Part shown: positions 6,908-15,446 of the stretch, in pieces | Position numbering within the stretch: position 1 is the stretch's first letter | Layout: each line of letters begins with the position of its first letter | Assembly: GCA_003194495.1 (NCBI GenBank) | Contig: PQXE01000025.1 | Coordinates: forward strand, 1-35,948 | DNA length: 35,948 nt | Origin: Deltaproteobacteria bacterium | GTDB lineage: Bacteria; Desulfobacterota; Dissulfuribacteria; Dissulfuribacterales; UBA3076 | Direction: 5' to 3' | Program-made: the position numbers and the translations under genes | The notes under the pieces: model-generated | What the model was told of the DNA's origin: nothing | Databases searched by the model: none | The model's input: only the letters and a program-made list of their open reading frames with translations

Positions 6908-8266
6908 TCAAAAGTGAATAATTAATGAGGAATAAACCATATATTCATCCACATCCTGGGAAAAATTATCATAAGATTGAATCAGTGAAGAGCCGCCTAC
7001 ATCATTGCCAAACCGGTACTGAAAGGCGACATCAAATATATACCTGCCGATTGCAATACCAGAACCAAGGCTGAAACCATAATAATCATCAGGACTCCCC
7101 TCGGCCGGGGCAGGGTCATAAAATACGCCGGCCCTGAGAGGAATGACATAGCGCGGTTTTCGATTAAAAAACAGATACTCTGCTCCAAGTCTAACTTGAT
7201 ATGTGGGATCGATGTCCGATTCATGTATTGACTTCCCGGTTACAGGAGATGTCTCTTTGCCATCCGCATCCGTGAGGATAAAATCCTGCCATTCGGTCCT
7301 ATAGATATCTGCCGCTATGGTGAACTTATCTGAAAATCGGTAAGAGAGTCCAACACCGTATGACATGGGCATATCCAGTTTTTGATTTTCCTCGTCTTGA
7401 GTTATATCGATACTTTGGTTTTCCTCGACATTTCTAATGATTTTACCCACGCTTTTATATTTTAGATCTGCTGTAAAGGGCGACTTAAAGACCAGACCAA
7501 CTGTTAACTTATCAGTAGCACGCCATAAAATGCCTACATTGGCATTAAAACCGCTGAGCGAATACTTAACCATACGGTCATATTGGAAAGGACGTTCAAA
7601 CATAACGGAACCCGAAGCTGTTTTCATGGTTTTTAAGCCTGTGGCGTGGTAGTTTTCCTCCCATTCGTTATTGCTTATATCATCATCCCAGAGATTTAGC
7701 GTAAAACCAAAAGAGAGCTGTGGAATAATCTGGATGCAATAGGCAAGACCAAGAGCTGAAAGGCTCCCTTTCTCTTTGTAATGCTGATTTCCCTCTACAA
7801 TCAATTTAGTGCCAAAGTCAAGCTCATCTGTAAGCCTGAATAGAAATTTCCGCTCCCGTATGAAATCATAGAGGTGTTGATAGTTCAGTGAAACGATCAT
7901 GTTTCGATTGAAGAGAGTAAACGGATAGGCCATGCTGAGGTAGTTGAGGTCCTGTTCGGAGACACTCTGCGACCCGCTGGCTTCGGGATTATCTCCAAAC
8001 TTGTTATCTTCCGTTCGATGAAACCAGTTACCCACAACGGATATCTCCGGCTTTTTCAATTGAATAAGGCCACCAGGGTTCCAGGAAGCTGCAGTAGCGT
8101 CGTCGGCCACGGCAATAAACGCGCCGCCCATGCCGAGTGCTCTTGCTCCTGAGCCGATAGGGTTGGGAGATGATGCGATTTCGATAGACATGGCTGCAAA
8201 GGCGAAATTGAACTGGAGAGGCCAAAGCAGAATGAAGAAACACAAAGTCAAGAAGTACCTTTGCAT
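6908..8266 (-). CDS. FadL/OMPP1-family outer membrane beta-barrel protein
   Basis: A 452-aa outer membrane protein. A signal peptide (about residues 1-24) is followed by SPNPIGSGARALGMGGAFIA and VADDATAASWNPGGL, the N-terminal signature of the FadL/OMPP1 (TodX) and related barrel families. The rest consists of alternating amphipathic strands such as LSFGFTLNLWDD, LTVGLVFKSPFTADLKYKS and FTIAADIYRTEWQDF, and the chain ends in SSLIIHF with the C-terminal phenylalanine favoured by the BAM machinery. FadL relatives carry hydrophobic substrates such as long-chain fatty acids or aromatics across the outer membrane; the substrate here is unknown. GGAG lies upstream of the ATG at 8266. It appears monocistronic. 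Confidence 0.85.
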   Translation of the reverse strand: MQRYFLTLCFFILLWPLQFNFAFAAMSIEIASSPNPIGSGARALGMGGAFIAVADDATAASWNPGGLIQLKKPEISVVGNWFHRTEDNKFGDNPEASGSQSVSEQDLNYLSMAYPFTLFNRNMIVSLNYQHLYDFIRERKFLFRLTDELDFGTKLIVEGNQHYKEKGSLSALGLAYCIQIIPQLSFGFTLNLWDDDISNNEWEENYHATGLKTMKTASGSVMFERPFQYDRMVKYSLSGFNANVGILWRATDKLTVGLVFKSPFTADLKYKSVGKIIRNVEENQSIDITQDEENQKLDMPMSYGVGLSYRFSDKFTIAADIYRTEWQDFILTDADGKETSPVTGKSIHESDIDPTYQVRLGAEYLFFNRKPRYVIPLRAGVFYDPAPAEGSPDDYYGFSLGSGIAIGRYIFDVAFQYRFGNDVGGSSLIQSYDNFSQDVDEYMVYSSLIIHF

Positions 8267-8725
8267 TGTTACATCTCCTTGGCAGGAAGCTAGAAATAAG
8301 CTGATAGCTGATAGCTCATAACTAATAAGATAACATAAGTCGAGCAGCTCAATAGCTTAACAGCTAAAAGCCCTCCCGAAGGGCCGCTAATTTCACTTGT
8401 TGTTTGATTTTTTGATTTGTTTTGCTGAAAAGTCTATTTCGCAAGCATTGTGCCAAGTGAAAAAAGAGGGATGCTGTTGCGGATGAAAGACTATAAGATA
8501 TTGATTTTCAAATATATTTCTCTTTGTATGTGGCGATAGAGATATGTCGTAAAATCAAGAAAGAACCGTGCCAGTTGTCAAGATGGTATACAAATGAACT
8601 TTTTTCGTAAACTTAGTTAACAGCATGCTCTTTTCGTGTAACCATTCACGTGGAATGGATTTGGAGGACGGAGTCAGTTTAGTTGTCATGCTTTGCGTCA
8701 TTGGTTGTTTCCGGGTTAATTGTTG
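8267..8725. other. intergenic region with heptamer-type repeats, no gene seen
   Basis: Positions 8290-8372 carry degenerate AGCTGATAGC/TAGCTTAACAGC units like those at 9583-9820 and 21173-21230. GCCCTCCCGAAGGGC near 8370-8384 is a small hairpin followed after some bases by T-rich DNA. From 8400 to 8725 I see no conserved gene; a short plus-strand frame from 8625 simply runs into the 149-bp repeat. Confidence 0.4.
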
Positions 8726-8874
8726 TTGTCGAGGACGCTGCGCGTCCTCGACAATCGCCGCGGATTGCCATCCGCCGGCTGCGAGGCGCTCCGCGCCTCA
8801 CAACCAGCGAATGCAGTCGACTGCGCGCGCAGGCAAGCAAGCTTGCCTACGTGCTCGCGACTGATCCGCGGCGA
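8726..8874 (+). repeat. 149-bp multi-hairpin dispersed repeat, copy 2
   Basis: Identical in layout and essentially in sequence to copies 1 and 3. The left flank is TTG and the right flank ATA, so no clear target duplication is visible here. It overlaps the 3' end of the PIN-domain gene on the minus strand and gives that protein an extra C-terminal tail. Confidence 0.9.
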
Positions 8875-9301
8875 ATATCCCTTCTAATTTGCAAATCTTG
8901 TTTAAACGCGAGTCGGCGCATACAAAATGCAGCCCCTCCTGTTCTTCCACGAGACATGATCCCAATTGTAACGCATCGAGTGTTCTAATGGAGTGCTTAT
9001 TTCCATGCTTGTTGATAATCTTTCTGGCACTTCTTATTATTCTTGAATCCAGGGGATTAACGAGAAATCTGTCTCGGCAATCCTTTTTAAAATTTTTTAT
9101 TGCCTCATTTTTTGCAGACTCTGTTATATCGCCAGTCCTAACTTTCTTCGATACAGATGAATCAAATTCCACAAGCGTCAACTCAGAGATCATAATTGCA
9201 CATTGGTTATCACCAAAAATCGATTCCATGTAATCCGTACCAATCTCGGCATGGTACAATTTTATAATCGCTGAAGTATCACAGAAATAAATGACTTTCA
9301 T
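8798..9301 (-). CDS. PIN-domain toxin with repeat-encoded C-terminal tail
   Basis: A 167-aa PIN-domain protein starting MKVIYFCDTSAIIKLY. Acidic residues expected for the nuclease site are D8, E45 (TLVEF), D109 (TLDALQ) and D130 (CADSRL). After KICKLEGI the reading frame enters the 149-bp repeat and gains about 26 residues (ADQSRARRQACLPARAVDC and a few more) before stopping at 8798. A PIN protein would normally end a few residues after this point, so the tail replaces the native end. Start ATG 9301 overlaps the antitoxin stop (ATGA). Whether the tailed protein is still a working RNase is unknown. Confidence 0.82.
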   Translation of the reverse strand: MKVIYFCDTSAIIKLYHAEIGTDYMESIFGDNQCAIMISELTLVEFDSSVSKKVRTGDITESAKNEAIKNFKKDCRDRFLVNPLDSRIIRSARKIINKHGNKHSIRTLDALQLGSCLVEEQEGLHFVCADSRLNKICKLEGIFAADQSRARRQACLPARAVDCIRWL

Positions 9302-9537
9302 ACTCTGTCTTCCCTGTCCGCAATAACATCCGCTGCCCAATTGCCTTTAGAAGTAGAAAGCAAATTTCTTGTTTTCTCATGACTTGTGTCTTCTTCACCT
9401 AATGGAAATCTTGATTCCGGGGTTACAAATTCCTCTCTGATCAACGAAAGCAATCGAGCTATTTTAGGCAGAGCCTCTTCCGGCAATGATCTTATTTCAC
9501 CTAAGATACGTTTTTCATATTGAGATTTGTCTATCAT
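9298..9537 (-). CDS. putative antitoxin partner of the PIN-domain protein
   Basis: A 79-aa acidic protein (MIDKSQYEKRILGEIRSLPE...) immediately upstream of the PIN gene with a 4-nt ATGA overlap. The N-terminal part looks helical (ALPKIARLLSLIREEF) and the end is charged (NWAADVIADREDRV), fitting a small antitoxin of a PIN-type pair, though I cannot name the family. GGAG lies 8 nt before the chosen ATG (9537); an ATG 6 nt upstream is too close to it. The function is inferred from position. Confidence 0.65.
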   Translation of the reverse strand: MIDKSQYEKRILGEIRSLPEEALPKIARLLSLIREEFVTPESRFPLGEEDTSHEKTRNLLSTSKGNWAADVIADREDRV

Positions 9538-9582
9538 AGTCATTACTCCGGATGGTTATTTGTCATTAATACCTAAGTTGAG

Positions 9583-9822
9583 CGATTAGCTGTTAGCCAT
9601 TAGCGTTTAGCTTTGAAAAATGGTTCATCACGGATTAGTGTGGTAATCCGTGATGAACAGCTATTAGCATTTAGCTTTTAGGTGTTAGTAACCTATTTGG
9701 AAAACAGCAGCAAATTAACCGCTAACAGCTAATCGCTAACAGCTAATACCTAAGTTTGTAATAGCAAAAGATCCTGTAATCATTAAACTAATAGCTAACC
9801 GCTAAAGGCTAATCGCTCAATT
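9583..9822. repeat. degenerate TNTTAGC heptamer repeats with an internal 15-bp-arm hairpin
   Basis: Starting near 9583, successive units read GATTAGC, TGTTAGC, CATTAGC, GTTTAGC, and after an interruption inverted units (CGCTAACAGCTAATCGCTAA) follow to about 9820. The stretch includes a perfect hairpin, GTTCATCACGGATTA (9623-9637) with TAATCCGTGATGAAC (9644-9658), loop GTGTGG. It lies between the CHAT gene's 3' end and the antitoxin gene, with the same family at 21173-21230 and 8290-8372. It could help terminate the CHAT operon. Confidence 0.7.
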
Positions 9823-11880
9823 TCAGATCGCCTCCACCCGCCATCCTTTTTCAAGGGTCAGCTCTTCCTTTTCCGCTCTGGCAGTGCTTGTGTCCGGTTG
9901 GATGGAGACGACTTCCAGGGTTAAATCTTTATCTGTGACCCTGAACCGCTGACCAATTTTGATACCTGCCTCACTTCCAATATTGAGCCTGACCTCTTTG
10001 CCTGTTACTCCTGAAATCCTGCCCCTGAGCGGATAGAGATTGTTCAGCTTTTCTAAAAGGTTTTTGGATAATCTTTCTTTCTGGGCTAATACAGGTTGAT
10101 CGGTCTCCAATGGCTCAATCAGAACGTCAACAACGCTCCCTTTTTTTGTATCTGCCAGATGCATTAAGATAAAAGGCCGGGATTCGGAAAGGTCCACTTC
10201 GAGAAAGAGGATAAGCTTTGCAGTCAGCAGGTCCGGCAGCAACCTGTTCTTCGGGGCCACCAATTTGGAATTGGCCCGCTTTAGCTCTTCCAGTATTATA
10301 TCGAGTGATATTCGCTCCAGCAGTGTAACCCGGGTGTGTTCAAGTATCTGGGTCTCAATGACCGAGGCAATGAGCTTTTCTTTTCCCCGGTGCAGGAAGC
10401 ATCTTTGTGAATCAAAATCCATTGCCAGGGTTAAGGGCCCGGAAGTCCAGTCATCAGAGGGCACCTCATCATAAGCCAAGGCCTCAGGCGATGCTGCAAT
10501 CAGCTCCAACTCCTTGAACAATTGGTCTATCCGCTCTCGTTTTTTACTGGCCTGAGCTTGCAGGATTTTGAGGGTCTCAGAATCTACAGGGGGCCTGGAA
10601 AAATCAGGCTTGTATATGTAATAGCCTGTAATCACAAGAAAAAATAATCCGAGGATCGCCAGGCATGGGGCCAGCCAATCGCGCTTTTTTGTTGATTTCG
10701 CTGTGTTCTCAGAAGAGCCGAACCATTTTCCCCTTGTATGGTCTTTTGCCGGATTCGGGCTGGTCGCAAGTTCCGGCTTTTCCGGTTCTTTGGTCTTTTC
10801 TTTTTGATCAAAGTAACCGGATGTTGGGTCTCCATACAGGAGGTAACTTGCCCAGCCTATGAAATCAGGGCCGTATTCCTGTATCAACGCCGCCCTGGAG
10901 AGTCTCACGGATTCGCCGACTGTTCTGCCGGAAAGCAGATGTTCGTAAAATTCAAGGGCAAAACGACTGCCTGGCTCATCCGTTATCTCCCAGAAGGTCC
11001 CCACGTAATGTCTTACACCTGCAAGCATAAAGGCATTGGCCAGCCCGAAGGAGTCATCCTTGACATCTTTTTTCCATTTCCACGCCTCTGTGCGGGCGGA
11101 TTGACATGCATTGGAAAAAACAAGAGCCGGCATTGCCGAGCCGCCGGCCATTTTATGGATGTCACGGGAAGTAAGATTACCACCAGGCAGTTTCCACCCG
11201 CTTTCTCCCGGGTTTTGCGAATTATAATCAGCATGGCCTGCAAAGTGGACAAAATCATAGTTCCTTATGTCCTCTCTGATTTCATCGTGTGTGACATCAG
11301 AATCAAGAGAAGCGTCAACAACAGTCTCTTCCTGATTCATCCGGTCCATGCACCGGCAAATCTCAAGCCCTTCCAGGCCGGCGCCGGCCAGATCACCCCC
11401 TGGATTGGCCAATATCCACATCTTCAACGGTCTTGTCAGGACCCGATTACTGCTCTGGGCGATTTTTTGCCGGGTCTTGACCAGCCGGCCCATATTGAAA
11501 CGCTGGCAGAGAAACTCCTCTCCGATACAGAGCAACTCCCACGGAATATGAACCAGGTGATCATCGAGCTTCAAGATAAGGTAATGAGCGCCGGTCTTTC
11601 TAATATCTTCCTTTATGTCCGGCGTTAACAACTCGTCGCACAACATCCGGCCCACTGCCTTGAGCTTTGTCAATACATCAGAATAACCGGCAGAGCCCTC
11701 TCCGGTGGCTCTGTTCAAGGTCTCTATCATTTTGCGGCAGCGTGTCTCGATCCTGTCCATAGGGGCTGCAATATCCTCATAGGACCAGATCACATCATCC
11801 GGTTTGTGGATGCTGATCTTAAGACGGCCTTTGTCCAGGGTGGCCTCAAGACAGAGAGTCCGGGCCATCTTATTCTTCAT
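9823..11880 (-). CDS. membrane-anchored CHAT-domain (caspase-like) protease with C-terminal FlgT/CsgG-like region
   Basis: A 685-aa protein. The CHAT peptidase domain covers about residues 90-360: HIPWELLCIG, the catalytic histidine H216 in VHFAGHADY, the catalytic cysteine C259 in VFSNACQSART, and GVRHYVGTFWEITD. After a charged linker one membrane span follows (about 402-423, LAPCLAILGLFFLVITGYYI), then a coiled stretch and a CsgG-like part (TLLERISLDIILEELK). The end (RGRISGVTGKEVRLNIGSEA...IKIGQRFRV) resembles FlgT C-terminal domains. The topology suggests a cytoplasmic protease and a periplasmic sensor half. ATG 11880 overlaps the anti-sigma stop by 11 nt and has AGG upstream. It is the last gene of the sigma-factor operon. 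CHAT proteases in other systems are activated proteases; the substrate here is unknown. Confidence 0.85.
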   Translation of the reverse strand: MKNKMARTLCLEATLDKGRLKISIHKPDDVIWSYEDIAAPMDRIETRCRKMIETLNRATGEGSAGYSDVLTKLKAVGRMLCDELLTPDIKEDIRKTGAHYLILKLDDHLVHIPWELLCIGEEFLCQRFNMGRLVKTRQKIAQSSNRVLTRPLKMWILANPGGDLAGAGLEGLEICRCMDRMNQEETVVDASLDSDVTHDEIREDIRNYDFVHFAGHADYNSQNPGESGWKLPGGNLTSRDIHKMAGGSAMPALVFSNACQSARTEAWKWKKDVKDDSFGLANAFMLAGVRHYVGTFWEITDEPGSRFALEFYEHLLSGRTVGESVRLSRAALIQEYGPDFIGWASYLLYGDPTSGYFDQKEKTKEPEKPELATSPNPAKDHTRGKWFGSSENTAKSTKKRDWLAPCLAILGLFFLVITGYYIYKPDFSRPPVDSETLKILQAQASKKRERIDQLFKELELIAASPEALAYDEVPSDDWTSGPLTLAMDFDSQRCFLHRGKEKLIASVIETQILEHTRVTLLERISLDIILEELKRANSKLVAPKNRLLPDLLTAKLILFLEVDLSESRPFILMHLADTKKGSVVDVLIEPLETDQPVLAQKERLSKNLLEKLNNLYPLRGRISGVTGKEVRLNIGSEAGIKIGQRFRVTDKDLTLEVVSIQPDTSTARAEKEELTLEKGWRVEAI

Positions 11881-12499
11881 TGAGACCTGCCTCGTTGATT
11901 TTAAAGAGGTACTCCCCCTTTTCCAGTGCATCCTGTTCAACAACAAAGCGATAAGAGCCAAAGGGAAGTTCCTCAAAGAACACATAATTTTCCTTTAAAA
12001 GACGTGATACAATCACTCCTCCCTGCCTTATTAAAGTGAGCCTGACATTCCTTGCGCTTATATTGTCTTTGAGCACCCTGACCCGGATGTCGGCTTTATC
12101 ATCTTCTGTCTTTTCAAAATATATCTCTACCTGCAGATCATTTAGATCCTTTTTAATGCTGATATAATCCATGGATGATGCTGCATCTGACTTCCGGACA
12201 ATGGCAAAGGCAGGTTGCCCTGCTGAATCAGGGACTAATACCTTTGTGATCCATGCATAGAATTTCTTTAATTCTTTTGGAATGCTCAAGCCTTTCAAGG
12301 CAGACAGGGCAACCTCTTCCGATACCGGCTCACATTCGATCAAATCATGGTCCTTAAGAAGGGTGTTTGCAATCACAAACTCCTCCAGGCATGTATCACA
12401 CTTTGATAGATGCTCCTCAATCCGGTCCCTGTCTTGATCCGAAAGACGGCCCTCGATATATCCGGCAAGCACATCTATCTCCATACACGGTGATTTCAT
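11870..12499 (-). CDS. zf-HC2-type anti-sigma factor with C-terminal beta domain
   Basis: A 209-aa protein with an N-terminal zinc-binding anti-sigma (ZAS) domain: C5, then H30, C34 and C37 in EEHLSKCDTC, the expected H-x3-C-x2-C spacing. It has no obvious membrane span, unlike many anti-sigma factors. The C-terminal part (about 100-209) contains VRLTLIRQGGVIVSRLL and YVFFEELPFGSYRFVVEQ, like small carboxypeptidase-regulatory or Ig-like beta sandwiches. ATG 12499 is preceded by AAGGGG. It lies 40 nt downstream of the ECF sigma gene and overlaps the CHAT gene. It is likely to bind and inhibit the neighbouring sigma; a CHAT cleavage route is my inference. Confidence 0.85.
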   Translation of the reverse strand: MKSPCMEIDVLAGYIEGRLSDQDRDRIEEHLSKCDTCLEEFVIANTLLKDHDLIECEPVSEEVALSALKGLSIPKELKKFYAWITKVLVPDSAGQPAFAIVRKSDAASSMDYISIKKDLNDLQVEIYFEKTEDDKADIRVRVLKDNISARNVRLTLIRQGGVIVSRLLKENYVFFEELPFGSYRFVVEQDALEKGEYLFKINEAGLNEE

Positions 12500-12516
12500 G
12501 ATCAGCCCCTTTTTAA

Positions 12517-12546
12517 TTAATACACACAAAACAGAGTTTTCATACA
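12517..12546 (-). promoter_or_regulatory. conserved 30-nt promoter-like motif, site 4, before the anti-sigma gene
   Basis: On the minus strand it reads TGTATG, 18 nt beginning AAAA and ending TGTG, then TATTAA. It differs from sites 1-3 by one base in the first hexamer but keeps the identical spacing and TGTGTATT. It spans the end of the sigma gene and the gap to the anti-sigma gene, leaving a very short leader (about 10 nt). It may be an internal autoregulated promoter for the anti-sigma and CHAT genes. Confidence 0.45.
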
Positions 12547-13160
12547 ATATTTTTTCGTAACCGTTCAGAGGTATAGTTGCCGTTGATCTGCGCTCTTAAT
12601 CGTTCGATCGCCCTGGACTTGATGGTATAGACGGCGCCGACACTTGTATGGATAAGAAAAGCAACCTCTGGCAAAGATAGCCCATGATAATAATGGAGCT
12701 TTAAAACCAACCGGTCTCGTGAAGGGAGTTTTTCCATGGCATCTTGAATGAGACGCCTCTCTTCCATGACTTCTAAACTGTTCTTTTCATTCTTCAGGTC
12801 AAGTATTTCTTCAATCGGAACCCTGGTGTTTTTCCTTGACAGGCTGTTAAAACCTTTTTTCCTGAGATAATTCAGCACGGTCCGGTTGGCAATCAAGGCG
12901 ATCCATCCTGCAAGACCATGGCCGAGTTCTTCTCTATACTGCCTCAATCGCCGGCATCCCTTGTCAAAAAGCTTGACAAATACCTCATTCCTGAGATCTC
13001 CTATATCATCTTCAGTAAAGGGGACATCTTTAATGGTCAATGTCTTCCGAACAGTATAATGAACCAGGTTCCAGTACTGTTGAATCACTTTATCCTTTCT
13101 GCCACAGACTATGCATTCATGAAGGAGCTGCCGTTCTTCTTCAGGAGAGAGTCTCTTCAT
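12540..13160 (-). CDS. ECF-family RNA polymerase sigma factor
   Basis: A 206-aa sigma-70 family protein of ECF type. Region 2 spans about residues 25-110 (DIGDLRNEVFVKLFDKGCRR, then GLAGWIALIANRTVLNYLRKKG). Region 4 spans about 140-195 (EKLPSRDRLVLKLHYYHGLS, LPEVAFLIHTSVGAVYTIKS, RAIERLR), containing the helix-turn-helix for the -35 element. Regions 1 and 3 are absent, as usual for ECF factors. ATG 13160 overlaps the upstream lipoprotein's stop (ATGA), implying coupling. The anti-sigma gene follows. Candidate target promoters are the four 30-nt motifs in this window. Confidence 0.9.
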   Translation of the reverse strand: MKRLSPEEERQLLHECIVCGRKDKVIQQYWNLVHYTVRKTLTIKDVPFTEDDIGDLRNEVFVKLFDKGCRRLRQYREELGHGLAGWIALIANRTVLNYLRKKGFNSLSRKNTRVPIEEILDLKNEKNSLEVMEERRLIQDAMEKLPSRDRLVLKLHYYHGLSLPEVAFLIHTSVGAVYTIKSRAIERLRAQINGNYTSERLRKNIV

Positions 13161-15166
13161 TGAGTTATCAATCTGTCTCCTGTTCTGATTTCCAGTTTTT
13201 GATCACTTGCAAGTGTGGCCCCGCATTTTCCCTTCATCAACTGATCAATACAGGCATCTCCGATAATTCTTGTATCAGATCCCAGCATCCTGCCTGTGAC
13301 AGGATTGCGTCGTGGCTCGTCTTCACGATAAACGATTAGCGGCCATCCCATGTTTGCTTTCCCTTTTCCAAGCTCAGCAATAAGTTTTTCCCCTGTGATT
13401 TTTGTGATCATGGCATCTATCAGGGGAAACTCCCTGTGGAATTTTTCAGCCAGCTTGCCTGCAAGGGACTTTAATGCAGAATGATCTTTGGAGTCGCTGT
13501 AGACATCCTTGATGGCCAGTATCTTGGACGTTTTATTATCAATAAGGCGTGTCACAATCTCAATCCCGTTTCTTGTTTCGTAAATAGTTCCTAAAAGTGT
13601 GGAAAGGGGTGGTTTTACTTCCTGAGGCGGGGATTTGCTGCCAAGGTCAAGTTTCTGTTCGCGCAGGATCTTTTTTAATTTTTTCCGTACCATAATCTGA
13701 AAGCGATTCCGGTCTGCAAGGTCCCTTAAGAAAAGATACTGGAACAGTCCGGGCTCAGCGGTCAGATATGTATTGTCAAAAGGATACATGGCAAGGCTGT
13801 AGCGCTGTTCCAGTTGAAATACCCTGGGAATGCGCCGTGTAATGAAGATCTCTTTTATGCTTGTGTTGCCGGACTCATCCCTGGCCCTGATTCTGATCGT
13901 ATTTTTCCCTTCTTTCAGCGCAATGAGGTAATTGAAGGATATGATGCGGCCTGCCCGCTGGTGAACCAGCGTGTTGTTTATGGTCAGCTCTTCTATATTG
14001 CTTTGACCTCTTACCTGTCCGTCAATATATACCCTTTCCAGGAAGGCAGTCTCTTCATCCCGCCATCCACTCAGCGTAATTTCAGGTCTCTGAATGCCTT
14101 TAAAACTAGGAAGGGCCGGAGAGGCTTGTACAGCATATATTGCGGCGTCCACCAGGTTCTGTGCCATCAGCAGCGGATATGGGCTAAGGGCCGATATGCC
14201 TGCATTTACTGAGGCCTGCGTCTGATTCCCGAGTCTATCCATGGCCAGAATGGTCATGCCTTTTATACCAGGCCTTATGGATACGCTGAAAGCCACTTCC
14301 TTTCCCTCTGGAACAAACGCCGGTTCTCCATCCACAATAAGAGAGCTTACGCCGGATTCGTCATAAATATATCCCTGTATACCAACACCCGGATCGAACT
14401 TTTCCAGAATGATAAGTGGGCCTGTTCTGTCAACATGTATGCTGATCTTACGTTTTGCAGTACCGCCCAAAAGGTTTCGGGCCGTTATATTGATCTCGTG
14501 TCTGCCCTGAGTCAGCTTTAAATCCTCTATGAACTCCACACGCTTCGCAGAGACCTCTATGAAAACAGGTCTTCCTGCCAGGACAATCTCCGAGATATAT
14601 TGTTCGTCTTCTGCTGTTCCCGAAAAAGTAACAGGGTCATCTCTGGTCCATATTTCATCGTATCCTCCAGATGGGAGTCTTACTGTAAGGTGCGGAATGG
14701 ATACAACCTGTTTATCCTGCTCCATTATGCGGTTGCGGACTCTGTCGAGGTAGAAAAAGGCTTTTGCAGATGGCTCATGTTGCAGGGAAAGCTCCAGTTC
14801 TGACCTGGCAGCATCATAATCACCCGTCAGATAATGAATCAGGCCTTTTTCCCGGTGGGGAAAGTAATCAATGAAATGAATCCCATAGGTTCGTGCCATC
14901 CACTGATCCCTGAACCTCTGTTTTAAAGCTTCATTCAGGTCACAAAGGGCCTCCTGATAACACTCCCCTTCCATATAGGAAAGAGCGCGCTCATAGTAAT
15001 CATCCCACTGGCTTCGAAAGATTCCGCTTGTCCTGCCATAGATTTTTCCATGCTTTACACAAACAGGGCCGGGTTGCAGTGCACAACTATTCAACAATGA
15101 CAAGATCAGAGCCAACAGAATGAAAAGATGCTGCCGACTGCCGGACGGGTAATTAATAATAACCAT
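13157..15166 (-). CDS. TPR/Ig-like lipoprotein with CsgG/FlgT-like C-terminal region
   Basis: A 669-aa predicted lipoprotein. A hydrophobic leader ends in LLNSC, making C28 the likely lipidated residue. Residues of about 55-140 hold TPR-like helices (YYERALSYMEGECYQEALCD, GLIHYLTGDYDAARSELELS). The middle has repeated Ig-like modules with PVTFSGTAEDE, GRHEINITARNLLGG and GKNTIRIRARDESGNT. The C-terminal third (about 440-600) resembles CsgG/FlgT-type envelope proteins: LAMYPFDNTYL, then KKLKKILREQKLDL, TLLGTIYETRNGIEIVTRLI. It is the first gene of the operon and may form the periplasmic or outer-membrane sensor feeding the CHAT protease. No good ribosome site precedes the start, so the exact start is uncertain. 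Confidence 0.8.
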   Translation of the reverse strand: MVIINYPSGSRQHLFILLALILSLLNSCALQPGPVCVKHGKIYGRTSGIFRSQWDDYYERALSYMEGECYQEALCDLNEALKQRFRDQWMARTYGIHFIDYFPHREKGLIHYLTGDYDAARSELELSLQHEPSAKAFFYLDRVRNRIMEQDKQVVSIPHLTVRLPSGGYDEIWTRDDPVTFSGTAEDEQYISEIVLAGRPVFIEVSAKRVEFIEDLKLTQGRHEINITARNLLGGTAKRKISIHVDRTGPLIILEKFDPGVGIQGYIYDESGVSSLIVDGEPAFVPEGKEVAFSVSIRPGIKGMTILAMDRLGNQTQASVNAGISALSPYPLLMAQNLVDAAIYAVQASPALPSFKGIQRPEITLSGWRDEETAFLERVYIDGQVRGQSNIEELTINNTLVHQRAGRIISFNYLIALKEGKNTIRIRARDESGNTSIKEIFITRRIPRVFQLEQRYSLAMYPFDNTYLTAEPGLFQYLFLRDLADRNRFQIMVRKKLKKILREQKLDLGSKSPPQEVKPPLSTLLGTIYETRNGIEIVTRLIDNKTSKILAIKDVYSDSKDHSALKSLAGKLAEKFHREFPLIDAMITKITGEKLIAELGKGKANMGWPLIVYREDEPRRNPVTGRMLGSDTRIIGDACIDQLMKGKCGATLASDQKLEIRTGDRLITQ

Positions 15167-15446
15167 TGATCAGATGTCTTTTTGAGCTCTTTGAGGATGA
15201 AGAAGAAGTAAGTAGTCCCTTCCCATGTTATATTAACCTGTCAGAGATCCACAGATGAATGGTCACCAATGAAATTATTTATTAGTTTATCACATTGCTG
15301 GTCGAAAATTCAAGGCACTCATGCCAACGACTCGAATGTTGCTGGATAACCTGAAAGCGGAATGCTCAAAGGTGCAACAGATTGATACAAAAAAATCACC
15401 CATGGATGTAAGATTGAGGCCATGCCTATTTTTTCACGATACACCG

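Noticed and set aside
9583..9822. CRISPR-like array
   Set aside because: The units are 7 bp, degenerate and contiguous without unique spacers, and no cas gene is present.
10738..11628. 296-aa plus-strand ORF opposite the CHAT gene
   Set aside because: It is antisense to the well-supported CHAT domain, has no ribosome site, and its composition fits a shadow frame.
9823..13160. The CHAT/sigma operon as a type III-E CRISPR (Craspase) locus
   Set aside because: No gRAMP/Cas7-11, no CRISPR repeats and no TPR-CHAT fusion; only the protease-sigma logic is similar.
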